Shown in pieces: positions 39,815-49,538 of a stretch of DNA of 64,000 nucleotides. The notes below the pieces were generated by a model, which searched no databases, had not been told where the DNA came from, and saw only the letters and a program-made list of their open reading frames with translations. The first letter of the stretch is position 1. Each line of letters begins with the position of its first letter. Position numbers and translations under genes: made by a program. Source of the DNA: Oasisia sp. SBJ-2009 (lineage: Eukaryota > Annelida > Polychaeta > Sabellida > Siboglinidae); the NCBI GenBank assembly GCA_964017155.1, contig OZ024861.1:28633733-28697732 (forward strand). The letters are read 5' to 3'.

Positions 39815-40156
39815 GCAGCAAATGGAGAGTGTTTGTTGTGGACTGGAAGTAGATGTTGTGTACGGGGAGGGGTGGTTGGCAATTATGGGGTGATTTACGT
39901 TAAATGTCGGCAACTTCGTGGTGGTGGTTTGCGCTGGAAACTGATGAGAGTTCATCGTTTAGCATACATGTTGCACCACAAGGAATGGGAACTTCCGCCA
40001 GATATGCACTATGGCCACTTGTGTCACAATTCTCTATGTATAAATGTCAATCATTTAATACTCGAGACTCCATTTGTGAATGGTAACAGGAGGCAGTGTG
40101 CCAGAGAAAACATATGCTTAGGCCATGATCAAGCCCCACCATGCATTGTTTTTTAA
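39764..40156 (+). CDS. I-PpoI-like His-Me finger (beta-beta-alpha metal) homing endonuclease domain protein
   Basis: 130 codons, intact. The domain starts near NGECLLWTGS (20-29). It has a VHRLAYML helix (63-70), HLCHNSLCINVNHL (85-98), VNGNRRQC (105-112) and C118, H121 and C127 at the end. Set against the residues known for I-PpoI, C23, C87, C92 and H97 match its first zinc site, H85 its catalytic His98, and N106 the metal-binding Asn119. The intervals from H85 to C112 equal those from His98 to Cys125. C112, C118, H121 and C127 would form the second zinc site, with slightly different spacing. The N-terminal DNA-binding region of I-PpoI appears shortened. The ATG lies in a 92-bp duplication, and TTTTCAG at 39784-39790 could instead be a splice acceptor. 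Similar domains occur in molluscs and cnidarians. Function here is unknown: nuclease, transposon cargo or domesticated protein are all possible. Confidence 0.82.
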   Translation: MICTVVCFQLILIETVVAANGECLLWTGSRCCVRGGVVGNYGVIYVKCRQLRGGGLRWKLMRVHRLAYMLHHKEWELPPDMHYGHLCHNSLCINVNHLILETPFVNGNRRQCARENICLGHDQAPPCIVF

Positions 40157-40447
40157 ATACACATACCTTTTAAGAATACGAGGTAATGAAATTAATTGCA
40201 ATTAGCATGTACTTACCATTGCATAAGTCGTTCATCAGTCTCCATTTCTTTTGATCAGATCTGTCTGTCTGTGCGTCCTTTTGTTGGCCCATACAGCATT
40301 GTGTTTGCAGGTTGTGTCAGACAGTGTAGTCTTTCTTCTGTTGATCCGGGTCTGGCTTATTGTGTATTGTCTAATTGTCTGTGTACCCTCTGTGTATTCT
40401 CTATTGTAAGTAAATCACTGGGGTGTGACAACTCAGAGTTCTACTAA
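40157..40447. other. Spacer between the His-Me ORF and the Mutator-like C-terminus
   Basis: No feature recognised. It may contain the 3' flank of the minus-strand Mutator-like gene. Confidence 0.4.
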
Positions 40448-41020
40448 TTATGTGTGAGCTGGATAGGTGTGGTCGTCTACAGATCTGTCACGAAGACAGT
40501 AGGGGTGTTCTACCACAGTGCTCTTATTCACCTTGACATTGACCTTGGTTTTTTTCACATTGACCTTGCTCTTGTTTGTTGTTGTCATTTCTTGATCCAG
40601 TTGGCCCTTGCGATAGACTGCCTTCTGTGCAGCCACTCTCGTCTGAGCTGAGGCCTCCCTCTGTCGCTTTGCTGCGCGAACGGCATCAAACCGTTTCCTC
40701 TTGTTTACTAACAAACGTCTCCTCACTGCGCGTCGGTGCATGTACATTCTGTGATACAATGCCTCGCGTTGTATTTGCGCAGCAACCCGTGCTACCCTGC
40801 CACCTCTAGTTATGGGTGCCATGTTACTTTCCAGCTTCCTCAGTAGTGAGGCTCCAGTTCCATAATTCAGCCTATCTATGGCTGCACACGCCCTGCCCGT
40901 GACATTGCGTGAGAAGTTCACATTCTTGGGAAGCGATGCCGATAGCGATCGGTTCAAGCCTTCATTTCGGTTCGTGTTCAAGCATAACTTCGTCATCTCC
41001 AGTGCGCGAACACCGAGTAT
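40448..41020 (-). pseudogene. Mutator-like transposase, C-terminal part (separated by LINE insertion)
   Basis: Reading on the minus strand, ILGVRALEMTKLCLNTNRNE begins at about 41020 and the frame runs to the stop at 40448. NTNRNEGLNRSLSASLPK contains the Glu expected as the third acidic residue of a Mutator-type DDE domain, in the N-x-x-E-x-x-N setting typical of that group. A basic C-terminus follows (KRKRFDAVRAAKRQRE), then a Lys/Val-rich stretch and PYCLRDRS. It continues the transposase whose N-terminal part is at 43965-45491; an L2 LINE of about 2.9 kb lies between. The open frame here begins within LINE tail sequence, so the exact junction is approximate. Confidence 0.8.
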
Positions 41021-43964
41021 AGTATAGTAATAGTAACTTCTTTTGCGCCAATATCCTCGAAAATCAAGCTCAGTGGCGCGACAAAACCAGGGGATTAATC
41101 AATCTCATAATCGAAAGCAATGCGTGAGTCGTCAACGGATGGATGGAAAAGCTAGGAGGCTAAGGAGGATAGGCAGCATTAAAGAGATAGGTTTTTAGAT
41201 GTCGGCGGAATGAAACTATATTACCTTGTGATTTAACACTGGCAGGAAGCGAATTCCACACCGTTGGTGCGGCAACCGAGAAAGCTCGGGTCCCGGCTTT
41301 CGTTTTCACCCGAGGGATGTGAAGAGGGTTACTACTGGTTGAGCGTAGCTGTCTGGAATTTCTTGTTGGAGTTAGCATTGAATTTAGATATGCTGGTTGT
41401 GTAGATGAGAGTGCTTGATAGGCTATTGTACACATTTTGAAAATGATGCGATAGTGCACAGGTAGCCAATGCAGTGATTTTAGAAGCGGCACTGAGCGAG
41501 AAAAACGTGGAGAACGCGTGACTACCCTTGCTAAACAATTTTGGACACGCTGAAGTTTGGCTATGTCCTTGTTTGCGGTATTGTAAAGGAGGGAATTGCA
41601 GTAGTCGAGTCTGCTGCTTACTAGAGCTGTGGCGATGGTTTTAACAACGGAAAGTGAAAAAAATCGGCGGATGTGGCGAAGATCACGGATATGGTAAAAA
41701 TAGCAACGGCATGTTTTCGAGATATGTTTTTTGAAATTGAAGTTTTCATCAAACGTTACTCCGAGATTTAAAACTGAGGTGGCTGGTGTGATACTCTGAC
41801 TCAGAATATGTGTCGGGAAAAAGCCATTGAGTTTTGCCCGCTGCGTTGAGGTACCAATGATGAAAAATTCAGTTTTATCTGCATTTAGTTTTAATTTACT
41901 ATTTTTCATCCAGAGGGAGACATCTTGGAGACAATCCCTGAGCTGGTTTAGGGAGCGACAAGTATCTGGTGTGGTCAGAGAAACATAGATTTGTGTGTCG
42001 TCTGCATAAAGGTGATGATCCAGATTATGACTCTGGATAACTGAGCTTAATGGTGTTGTGTACAGAGTGAAAAGCAACGGACCCAAAACAGAACCCTGGG
42101 GGACACCACAAGAGGTGGGCAGCATGTCTGAGAAGCAGTTACCTATTTTAATGGCTTGCCGTCTGTCAGTAAGGTATGAAGTAAACCAGCTCAAGGCTGT
42201 GCCAGATATCCCGTACCACGTTGATAAGCGTGTAATGAGAATGTCGTGGTCAATGGTGTCGAAAGCGGCGGATAGGTCAAGCAGGGTCAGTGCAGTAACT
42301 TTGCCATTATCAATGTTAAGGTTTATGTCATTGTGTACTTTTAAAAGAGCAGTTTCTGTTGAGTGAAATTGTTTGAACGCAGACTGTGATGCATTGGTTA
42401 AACCATTTATGTTGATGTGAGAAGTAAGTCGATTTGCAACAACCTTTTCGAGTATTTTGGAAATGAAGCTAAGGTTAGAAATAGGCCTGTAGCTGTTTAG
42501 ATCTTCTTTTGACAGAGTTGTCTTCTTAAGAATTGGATTTACATGTGCACATTTAAAGTCTTCAGGGAATAAGCCGGAGTAGAGTGATGCATTTATTATA
42601 TCTGTTATTGGTTTAATTAAAACATCAAGGCATGCTTTCAGTAGTATGGCCGGAAGTGGGTCAAGATCACAGGATTTATTTGGGGATGACATGATTATTT
42701 TTTTCACTTCAGTAGTTGTGGCTGGTTCAAACGATGTGAGTTTAGAATTTAGTTGTGGAGAGTCGGCATTTATAGTGTCTGAGGTGTGATCTGTGAAGGC
42801 TGAATGTATCGGGCTGATTTTGTCTTTAAAATGACTTGAGAAAGAGTTACACAGTGACTTGATTGATGCTTGGGTTGGTAGAGAAGGAGCAGGCCGCCTG
42901 TGTAAAATCTGATTGATGCATTTCCATAGTTGTTTTGGTGTAGCGGAGTTATTTGCGACCATGTTTTCGTAATAATACGACTTTGCTTTTGACATTTGTT
43001 GGTTACATAGATGACATTGCCGTGTGTAGCGTGACCTGTCTAAGGATGACCGAGATTTACGCCAAACACGTTCCAGATAGCGACGGCGCCGTTTAGATTG
43101 GATTATTTCCGGGGTCATCCAAGGAGCTGGCGGCTTTTGTGACACAGATTTGGATTTAGCGGGTGCATGTTTGTCAAGCAATGTCTTCAGTATTTGACGG
43201 TACTGTTTGTATAGGTCTGATACATGTTCTTTAGGATGTGTGACAAGGTCGGATGTAATTATATCAGTCATAAATGATGCAATGTTGATACTGTGAATGG
43301 CTCTGTAGAACATGTTGTGTTTGAACACGGCTGGGGCTAAAGGAACTTTAAGATCTGCAATTACTGTGTTATGGTCCGATAAGCCATCTACAACTGTGGG
43401 TGTCTGAATGTTTTTACAAGAGGAACGAGTTATCAAGATGTCAAGCCAATGTCCATGTATGTGTGTTGGGAAATTGACATGTTGTTTTGTGTCAAATGAT
43501 GCCAGGATATCATTAAACGTGGTAGTTGTTGCAGATGGTGTATCCAGGTGAAGATTAAAATCGCCCAAAATGTAAAATTCTGTGTGCATGGTTGCAACAT
43601 TTTCCAAAAGATCCTGGAATTCTTCAAAGAAGTTAGCTGGATGACCTGGAGGGCGATAAATACAAATGAAAACCCCACAGAAGCACGAATTAGATATGTT
43701 AAGACAAATAGATTCAAATGTGGTATAGTCCGGGCTGGTGTACGGGGTTACGTTAAATAGTTTTGAAATAAGGAAACCGACACCTCCGCCTCGTCCAACT
43801 GGACGTGGTCGATGGTGGAAGGTATAGCCAGGAGGGGAGATGTCGGCAATACATGCATCTGTGTCATTCGGTCTGAGCCAGGTCTCAGTCACAACGAGAA
43901 TGTCTATTGTTTTGGAAATTATAAGATCAGTGATAGAGGCAGTTTTTTCACGAATTGAACGAAT
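41021..43964 (-). mobile_element. L2-clade LINE inserted in the Mutator-like gene, same orientation
   Basis: About 2.9 kb. The 3' end, at low coordinates, has a 3' UTR whose final phrase GATATTGGCGCAAAAGAAGTTACTATTACTATAC resembles the 3' termini of L2 elements, ending in a loose TTACTA/TATACTA tail. The 5' end is cut just inside the endonuclease, at or next to RSIREKT. The host frame reads TLRNLINI up to the insertion and resumes with LGVRALEM after it. No target-site duplication was evident. Confidence 0.85.
41160..43964 (-). CDS. L2 LINE ORF2: AP-endonuclease and reverse transcriptase, in frame with the upstream transposase
   Basis: About 930 codons forming the C-terminal two-thirds of a 1,452-codon ORF (45518-41160). 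Numbered in that ORF, the endonuclease shows TETWL and GDFNLH (about 651), then SDHNTV. The RT has YRPISNLSFISK, motif A LLDLSAAFDTIDHD (about 1080), CGVPQGSVLGPLLFTLY and YADDTQIY (about 1169). The tail has LHWLPV and WNSLP, both usual in L2. Motif A with SAAFDTIDHD and the YADDTQ box place it in L2 with good confidence. The frame is intact to its stop, so the insertion is recent. The 5' end of ORF2 and any ORF1 are absent; the only available start codons are those of the transposase. Confidence 0.92.
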   Translation of the reverse strand: MRSIREKTASITDLIISKTIDILVVTETWLRPNDTDACIADISPPGYTFHHRPRPVGRGGGVGFLISKLFNVTPYTSPDYTTFESICLNISNSCFCGVFICIYRPPGHPANFFEEFQDLLENVATMHTEFYILGDFNLHLDTPSATTTTFNDILASFDTKQHVNFPTHIHGHWLDILITRSSCKNIQTPTVVDGLSDHNTVIADLKVPLAPAVFKHNMFYRAIHSINIASFMTDIITSDLVTHPKEHVSDLYKQYRQILKTLLDKHAPAKSKSVSQKPPAPWMTPEIIQSKRRRRYLERVWRKSRSSLDRSRYTRQCHLCNQQMSKAKSYYYENMVANNSATPKQLWKCINQILHRRPAPSLPTQASIKSLCNSFSSHFKDKISPIHSAFTDHTSDTINADSPQLNSKLTSFEPATTTEVKKIIMSSPNKSCDLDPLPAILLKACLDVLIKPITDIINASLYSGLFPEDFKCAHVNPILKKTTLSKEDLNSYRPISNLSFISKILEKVVANRLTSHININGLTNASQSAFKQFHSTETALLKVHNDINLNIDNGKVTALTLLDLSAAFDTIDHDILITRLSTWYGISGTALSWFTSYLTDRRQAIKIGNCFSDMLPTSCGVPQGSVLGPLLFTLYTTPLSSVIQSHNLDHHLYADDTQIYVSLTTPDTCRSLNQLRDCLQDVSLWMKNSKLKLNADKTEFFIIGTSTQRAKLNGFFPTHILSQSITPATSVLNLGVTFDENFNFKKHISKTCRCYFYHIRDLRHIRRFFSLSVVKTIATALVSSRLDYCNSLLYNTANKDIAKLQRVQNCLARVVTRSPRFSRSVPLLKSLHWLPVHYRIIFKMCTIAYQALSSTQPAYLNSMLTPTRNSRQLRSTSSNPLHIPRVKTKAGTRAFSVAAPTVWNSLPASVKSQGNIVSFRRHLKTYLFNAAYPP

Positions 43965-45491
43965 GTTAATCAGATTTCGTAGAGTCGCTCTGTCTGTGTC
44001 CGTCATGTTCAGATGTGATATACGCCCTGAGTGTAAGTGCACTGATTTCTTCCACCAGTTCTTGCGTTTGCCACCAGCGCAGACAACAGAGTAGTACCGG
44101 CACTTCTCACACTCCCCACTGTAGCAGTCTAGTGTCGTCTCAATGACGCGAGGCATCAGTGAGGCCACCTTTTTGGTGTCACCAGCATATAGGTCATTCA
44201 TCACACTGTGTATTTGATGGCACCTGGTCTTCGCGTCAAGTAAAAACATTTTGTTCTGCTCTTTTCGTATTACTGCTGTCGTCCCCGGAAACATGCGCTC
44301 ACTAAACTGCGCCTTGATCATTTTCCTAAACAACGACGACCCTAAGTGTGTAGTGTCAGTTTGTCGCTCGACATTTGACGTTGTTCCTGACATCTCTGCC
44401 TTCACGCCTTCGGCACCGTGTGCATCTCCATCGGTGACGATGTATCGCAGTCCGACATCTTGTGCCGCAAACTGTCGCCCTATCTCAGCCCCTGCTGTAT
44501 ACTCGGAGAGAGGCTCACTGGCTGGCAGCGTTGCCGTACAGTTTGCATGGCCTGGACATGTCACATTCACTCCTCGCCTCCTCAGTGAAGCACCCAGTGT
44601 GCATAGCTTGTTCTGGATGCTTATCCCAACTATCTCATTCTGTGCTGTCTGCTTCTCGACAGCAACAGTGATCGCCTGGCTGGCATTCTGTCCTGCGTGA
44701 TACGCTCCAGTGATGCACGTGGTGTTATAGCGACTATCAATCGCGATATTTATGGGCGCATTCTCGGGTAGACCACGCAGCCGATTTATTTGCTTCACGT
44801 CTTCGCGTTTCTTTGCCAGGTCTGCCAATGTCATCGTCGACGTTGTGTCACCAACCTTGTTGGCAGTTTTTTGCATGGCGCTGATGCATGGTGATGGCAC
44901 ATTCATACTAGCAAAAATTACTCGGCTCTTTACTATGCCTGTTGTACTCTCCTGTAATCCGACTTGCAGTCCAATGTTAGGCGCCGCTGGCTTACGGCCT
45001 CGCCTTCCTGTCTCCACTTCATGGTACAGTTTATACATCCTTGATGTGTATCCACATTCCTTGCATCGTAGACAACACTGCCAACACAATCCTACTTTGA
45101 TTTCTCTGCCACACTCGCCTTCTGTCACTGAATGCTCCTCGTTGTACATCGTTTCCATCCGGCCTTTGTCGTACAGCCGCATTTCCTCACGTGTATCTTC
45201 TCCTCCTCCTTGTAGATACCCCGATGTCAAGTCGTCATTGTCGTGATCATCGCGGCGTGGCCGCAGGATCTTCGCCTCGCCAGAGTGCCCTTCTGCATCT
45301 GGCACCTCGATGAGGCCAGCTGGCGTCACTTTTGTGACGCGCGTAAACTCAGCTTGGGTAAGTCTGGGCATCCATCGGGCTAAACTTTCTCCATCTCCAG
45401 TCTGCTCTTCAATGCTGTCCTCTTTCTTGGACGCGTATGCAGGATGACCCTTCCTAAAACCACAGGCCCTTTCACTCTTTCGCGGAGACAT
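43965..45491 (-). pseudogene. Mutator-like transposase (PF20700-type), N-terminal part
   Basis: The natural start is ATG at 45491 (MSPRKSERACGFRKG); nine further codons of the open frame upstream are not needed. In the 1,452-codon numbering there is a Cys-rich zinc-binding segment CWQCCLRCKECG (about 145-156). A conserved core follows with AIDSRYNTT, carrying the first catalytic Asp (about 258), and VTDGDAHG, the second (about 359). A second Cys cluster CYSGECEKCRYYSVVC lies at about 490. The protein then reads NMTDTDRATLRNL and runs into L2 sequence. The third catalytic residue is on the detached C-terminal part at 40448-41020, so the transposase is split between D2 and E. The family is widespread in molluscs and cnidarians; target and activity here are unknown. 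Confidence 0.85.
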
Positions 45492-46424
45492 GATGACAAT
45501 TGAAATACACACACACAAAATTCCAAATGTGACACACCAGAGTAATCCAACCTAGTGACCAGCTGACACTAAGCTCACATGGCTGCTGCAACTTTAGTGG
45601 GGTGGGGTACATAATTTCCTCCAATCAAGCAATTGTTTACACCAGTAGTCCCATGTACAATTGATTTGTGATTTAGAACCCTCCCTGGATGTGATATGTC
45701 AAATATTTTGTTTCTACCAGGTGGCATCAAAGCTGGAACAGCCCACTTGTGCATCAGGCCTGCATTCTGCCTGCATGTCGTTGACATGTACCTGTGCACG
45801 ACAGGAAACAAGGCTGCTGTGTGAGTGTTTGATGTGGCTTTTTTTCATACCCCATATCAGCACTAATACACATGTGTCTTTGGAGCTGGCTTTAATTCGT
45901 GAAGTTTACACCCTTTTTTTTAACACATGGGATCTTTTAAAAGGCAAATGTTCAATATTTTTGGCAAAAAAACAAGCATAATGCAGAATATTAAAAAAAA
46001 ATACCAACATTGCACTATAGTAATTAAATTCAGTGTCTTCAAGGTCGTCTTAGTGTAACCAATGTGACACTGGGGTCAGAATTCATATAATATCAACTAC
46101 TATAATTAATGTATTGTCCCACTTCTCGTATATATACTGTCCCATTTCATGCAATGCAACATTTCCAACGGTGTTTTACTTGTGATTTTTGGACAGTCCC
46201 TTAACGTTTTGGGACTGGCAGAAAGCTGCACGTGTCTATGTTCCAAATATGGTAATGTCAAGGTCATCATATTTAAATCCAGCGAAAAGGAAGGCTTTGT
46301 GTGCATGCACTTTCGTGGTCCTGTGACTTGTTGCTAGACACGTGAACAAACAAACATACTTATTGTCCAGTGTAGATGTGTCGCATGTGCACAGTGAGTT
46401 TTTTTGTTCGCCTCGAGTTGTGTA
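45492..46424. other. Spacer upstream of the Mutator-like gene
   Basis: No element recognised. A promoter for the minus-strand Mutator-like gene would be expected at about 45492-45700, but no clear motif was seen. The remainder is AT-rich with short, unsupported ORFs. Confidence 0.4.
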
Positions 46425-46652
46425 ATGGCGTCAGAAATAGCGAGATTAATTAATTGTGTAGAAGTCGATAGTGATAATATCAACAGTTTGTTAGAGGAAT
46501 ATCTCTACAAAAGCAATGACGAGAGCGACAGTGACACAGACTCAGATGTTTGCAACGGTGCATCATTGGATGAGAAAGATGAAATTGACGAACGTCGAAA
46601 TGGCTACGACGATGCCGTGGCCTTGACAGCCGTGGATGAAGAGATCGTCTAG
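46425..46652 (+). CDS. Hypothetical acidic protein, 75 residues, possible first exon
   Basis: ATGGCG at 46425 opens a frame rich in Asp, Glu and Ser (NDESDSDTDSDV near the middle, then DEKDEIDERR). It ends at TAG 46650-46652. The same frame continues after the TAG as DSTDEELAK and reaches AAG|GTCAGT at about 46680, a possible donor, so the TAG may be a nonsense change in a longer first exon. The hAT terminus begins about 100 bp later, so this may be the remnant of another gene that the hAT entered. I do not recognise the family. Confidence 0.35.
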   Translation: MASEIARLINCVEVDSDNINSLLEEYLYKSNDESDSDTDSDVCNGASLDEKDEIDERRNGYDDAVALTAVDEEIV

Positions 46653-46771
46653 GATTCCACCGACGAGGAACTTGCCAAGGTCAGTCGCTTTAGGTATGTA
46701 TGTCCAAACATATTCCTATTGCATAAAAGTGTATACAATAATGATTATGAGCGTAATTGGTGTCTGTGATA

Positions 46772-46935
46772 TAGGGGTGTCATGTAACGAAGTAGATCTA
46801 CTTCGTTACTCTACTTGAGTAGTTTTTTCAAGTAACTGGAAGTAACGAAGTAAGATTTCAACTAACTACTTCTACTTGTAACGAAGTAGTTTTATTTGCG
46901 GTAACGCTACTTTTTACTTTGTTACTTTCATTTAC
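46772..46935 (+). mobile_element. Candidate 5' terminus of a hAT element with subterminal AACGAAGTA repeats
   Basis: TAGGGGTGTC at 46772-46781 fits the short terminal inverted repeats of hAT elements. A perfect 26-bp palindrome centred on AGATCT (46784-46809) follows. TAACGAAGTA or its complement recurs at least twice more up to about 46890, with TTACTTCG near 46930. Such clustered subterminal repeats are known transposase-binding sites in hATs. The matching right terminus was not found before 64000. Confidence 0.55.
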
Positions 46936-47135
46936 TTCGCGATATTTTCGTTACTTCTTTGGTTATAACTTACGTCGCTTGATGGCGCTCCATCCGACGA
47001 CATTTTGTTTTAATCGCCAGATGGATCCAGTTGGCAGGACAAAAGCTATTAATATTGTCCAATCACGGGCGTATTCGCTTTGCGGAATCAGAGCGATACA
47101 TTTAGGTCACTTCAATTAAACATTCTATAGCGAAC

Positions 47136-47339
47136 ATGTCGGATGTTAATGTGGTTGTGGTGAACGGCGAAGGGGAACGGGGACCGGGGCAACACCCGGG
47201 GCCATACATGTCGGAGATGTTTAAATTTCTATCAAGGAAGGGAAATTCGATAAAGATGGTATGCCTTCTTTGTGCGCCTGCATACAAGGAGGTATCGGCA
47301 TACGTGTCGTCGCCGTCGAATTTGCGGAAGCATATTCAG
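47136..47339 (+). pseudogene. hAT transposase exon 1 (BED-type zinc finger)
   Basis: ATG at 47136 opens 68 codons. A Gly/Pro-rich leader is followed by MFKFLSRKGNSIKMVCLLC, with a C-x2-C pair, and SNLRKHIQ. The donor CAG|GTAAGC follows position 47339. Joined in phase 0 to the exon at 48401 (LMHKSHI), the finger becomes C-x2-C ... H-x4-H, the pattern of BED zinc fingers at the N-terminus of hAT transposases. The exon itself looks intact; the gene is scored as a pseudogene because later exons are frameshifted. Confidence 0.75.
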
Positions 47340-48400
47340 GTAAGCATTAAATTACAAGTTCTGCATTATATTGTTAATGGACGTTACGATAATAGGTTGG
47401 CTAATAATTGAATGTATCCATAATATCAATGATAATGTGCCATTATACAATGTGTGGCCAGATGGGATGTTCAGACGCCATCTTGGAATTAATCATACTT
47501 TGTAAACAAAGATTTACTTTATATCCACTGCCATCATTTAGTATGTTGGTATTTAAACATCACATTTAAGTTGTATGGTAGGCTGGTTGTATTTTCTTTC
47601 GACTGACTGCCATGCCGAACTTAAAAATGTAAATCTTGAGATATTTGTAGTCTGTTGTATTGATAGACGTTGCCATTGCTAGTTGATGCCGATGTAAAAT
47701 AATTCAATCGACAGTAACGATGACATAACGCAGTGATTCGTTATCATTGAATAAATTATGAAATATTTTCGCGGTATCCACCGTCTTGGAAGATTACGAT
47801 ATTGTATATTAAAATTTAATCTTATACTTGACTGGCCTAACGTCAACAAGCCTATTATTGCCGCTACGGTGCGTGCTGTAGGTGGCGATATAGGCTTGTC
47901 AACACCGAGTCGGCAGCATTAAGTTGGTCTAAAACATAAATAAAACAATTACAGTATGACTTATATGTACATGATGTAGCATGGAATTACATTTTGGAAA
48001 ACTACACATCGATAAGAGGTAAAAGAAACGGATTAAAAGGGCCCAAATAATTTAGGCCACTAAACTAGGCCAGTTAAGTATAAGATTACCGCCCTATGGC
48101 TATTTTTGTTATAAAAAATGATTTTATACATTCACTTGAAATTATTTCCAAATCAAAATGCTCCGTTCAGTGATGTTTCAAAAATATGTGAATAATAGGA
48201 TTAGACACGCAAAGTTATCAAAAATACTTATTTAAATGTATGATTAACTACAATGATTGACTACCGTAGAACTAAAATGAATTATTCAATCCTTGCTCTT
48301 TCTGAACATGCTGATTTCTCCCATACTATTAATTTTTACTATTTCATTAGGAACTTGCTTATTTTGCAAATGTAAATGATTTGTTACCGTTCCAATCCAG
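47340..48400 (+). other. hAT intron 1
   Basis: 1,061 bp between GTAAGC and TTCCAATCCAG. AT-rich, with no gene recognised. Splice phase and the split zinc finger support the intron. Confidence 0.65.
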
Positions 48401-48902
48401 CTGATGCACAAAAGTCACATAGACAAGTCCACGTCCCTCACCAAGAGGAAGTGGACTGCGGACACCAGTGCATGTAGTTCGCCGGCTCCGAAACAGCTGC
48501 GACTGGACCAGTGTGGTCAGCGGACCAGTGTGGTCAGCGGACCAGTGTGGTCAGCGGACCAGTGTGTCAGTGGACCAGTGTGGTCAGCGGACCAGTGTGG
48601 TCAGCGGACCAGTGTGGTCAGCGGACCAGTGTGGTCAGCGGACCAGTGTGGTCAGCGGACCAGTGTGGTCAGCGGACCAGTGTGGTCAGCGGACCAGTGT
48701 GGTCAGCGGACCAGTGTGGTCAGCGGACCAGTGTGGTCAGCGGACCAGTGTGGTCAGTGGACCAGTGTGGTCAGTGGACCAGTGTGGTCAGCGGACCAGT
48801 GTGTCCCAGCAGACGGTTGACCGCATGGTCATGGACGTGATTGTGGAGGGGTTGCTGCCCTCACTTTTGTCAGCGTGCCTTCTGTGAAGGCTTTGGTGAC
48901 AG
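48401..48902 (+). pseudogene. hAT transposase exon 2, invaded by a 17-bp minisatellite, frameshifted
   Basis: Starts LMHKSHIDKSTSLTKRKW and continues to APKQLRLDQ in one frame. The minisatellite (48503-48815) then shifts the frame, after which SQQTVDRMVMDVIVEGLLP reads in a second frame. A further shift near 48860 gives TFVSVPSVKALVT and the donor ACAG|GTATGT at 48903. QQTVDRMVM...VEG and VPSVKALV are the usual hAT region linking the zinc finger to the catalytic core. The last codon is split (G|GT) and pairs with the exon at 56823. Confidence 0.72.
48503..48815. repeat. 17-bp minisatellite (GGACCAGTGTGGTCAGC)n, about 18 copies
   Basis: Tandem copies of 17 bp with a few changes (GTCAGTGG, and one copy lacking GG). 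Because 17 is not a multiple of 3 the frames cycle, giving a 17-residue peptide repeat in all three plus frames. It lies inside hAT exon 2. The unit GACCAGTGTG overlaps the exon's own GGACCAGTG codons, so it grew out of that sequence. Confidence 0.95.
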
Positions 48903-49385
48903 GTATGTATACACAATCTGAGTTGTGTAGAAATCTTTATAACACTATTTTGAGTAATTTTGCGGGTTGATTGCTTGGATGCATTACTTTTTTTGCATGT
49001 GTACTTTTAACGTATGCCGCGGGTCGGGAATTGCCGGAAAATGACAAAACGGTCGATTTTTAATAAACCTGATTTTCAGAACGAACGATGTCTTGCGCAC
49101 GTGTTGCTAACTTTATTTCACTGAATTCGTCCTAAAAGTGCCAATAAAACGATTAACTATGTCGTTACCCAACTAGCTGCTAACGTCGTTATGGCGGCTG
49201 GCCTTTAAAATCTACGAAAACGGGCCAACTTTCAGCGCGCTCAAACGTAAACATTGCTCCTTGCAACGCGGCCATGTTTGGTATCCTCGTGTTGGAAATG
49301 ATCCCTTCCGTACGCTGCTGAAGTCAGAAGTCGGCGACATCCGTACATAAATTAGTTATCGGCGCCGAAAGTGCCGCGAAACTAT

Positions 49386-49538
49386 CCAATCACAAACAGT
49401 TTCAGCCGGTTGCTTGGCAGCCCGACCTCACGCCGACCATATATGGCGAACGCGGTGACGTGGCTATTTAAAATTGACCTTATGCAACGAAGCCAGCCAA
49501 TCAGGATGCGGCTTCAAGATAAACGACCTGAATCTGTC
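49386..49538 (+). promoter_or_regulatory. Promoter-like region upstream of the Mutator-like gene
   Basis: Two CCAAT boxes, TATCCAATCA (49386) and AGCCAATCAGG (49497), and a TATA-like CTATTTAAAA at 49464-49473 lie within about 150 bp of the proposed start codon at 49539. The surroundings are CpG-rich. Motif-based only. Confidence 0.4.

Noticed and set aside
48404..48887. Repetitive Ser/Val/Gln proteins in three frames
   Set aside because: Products of the 17-bp minisatellite; only the flanking parts belong to the hAT exon.
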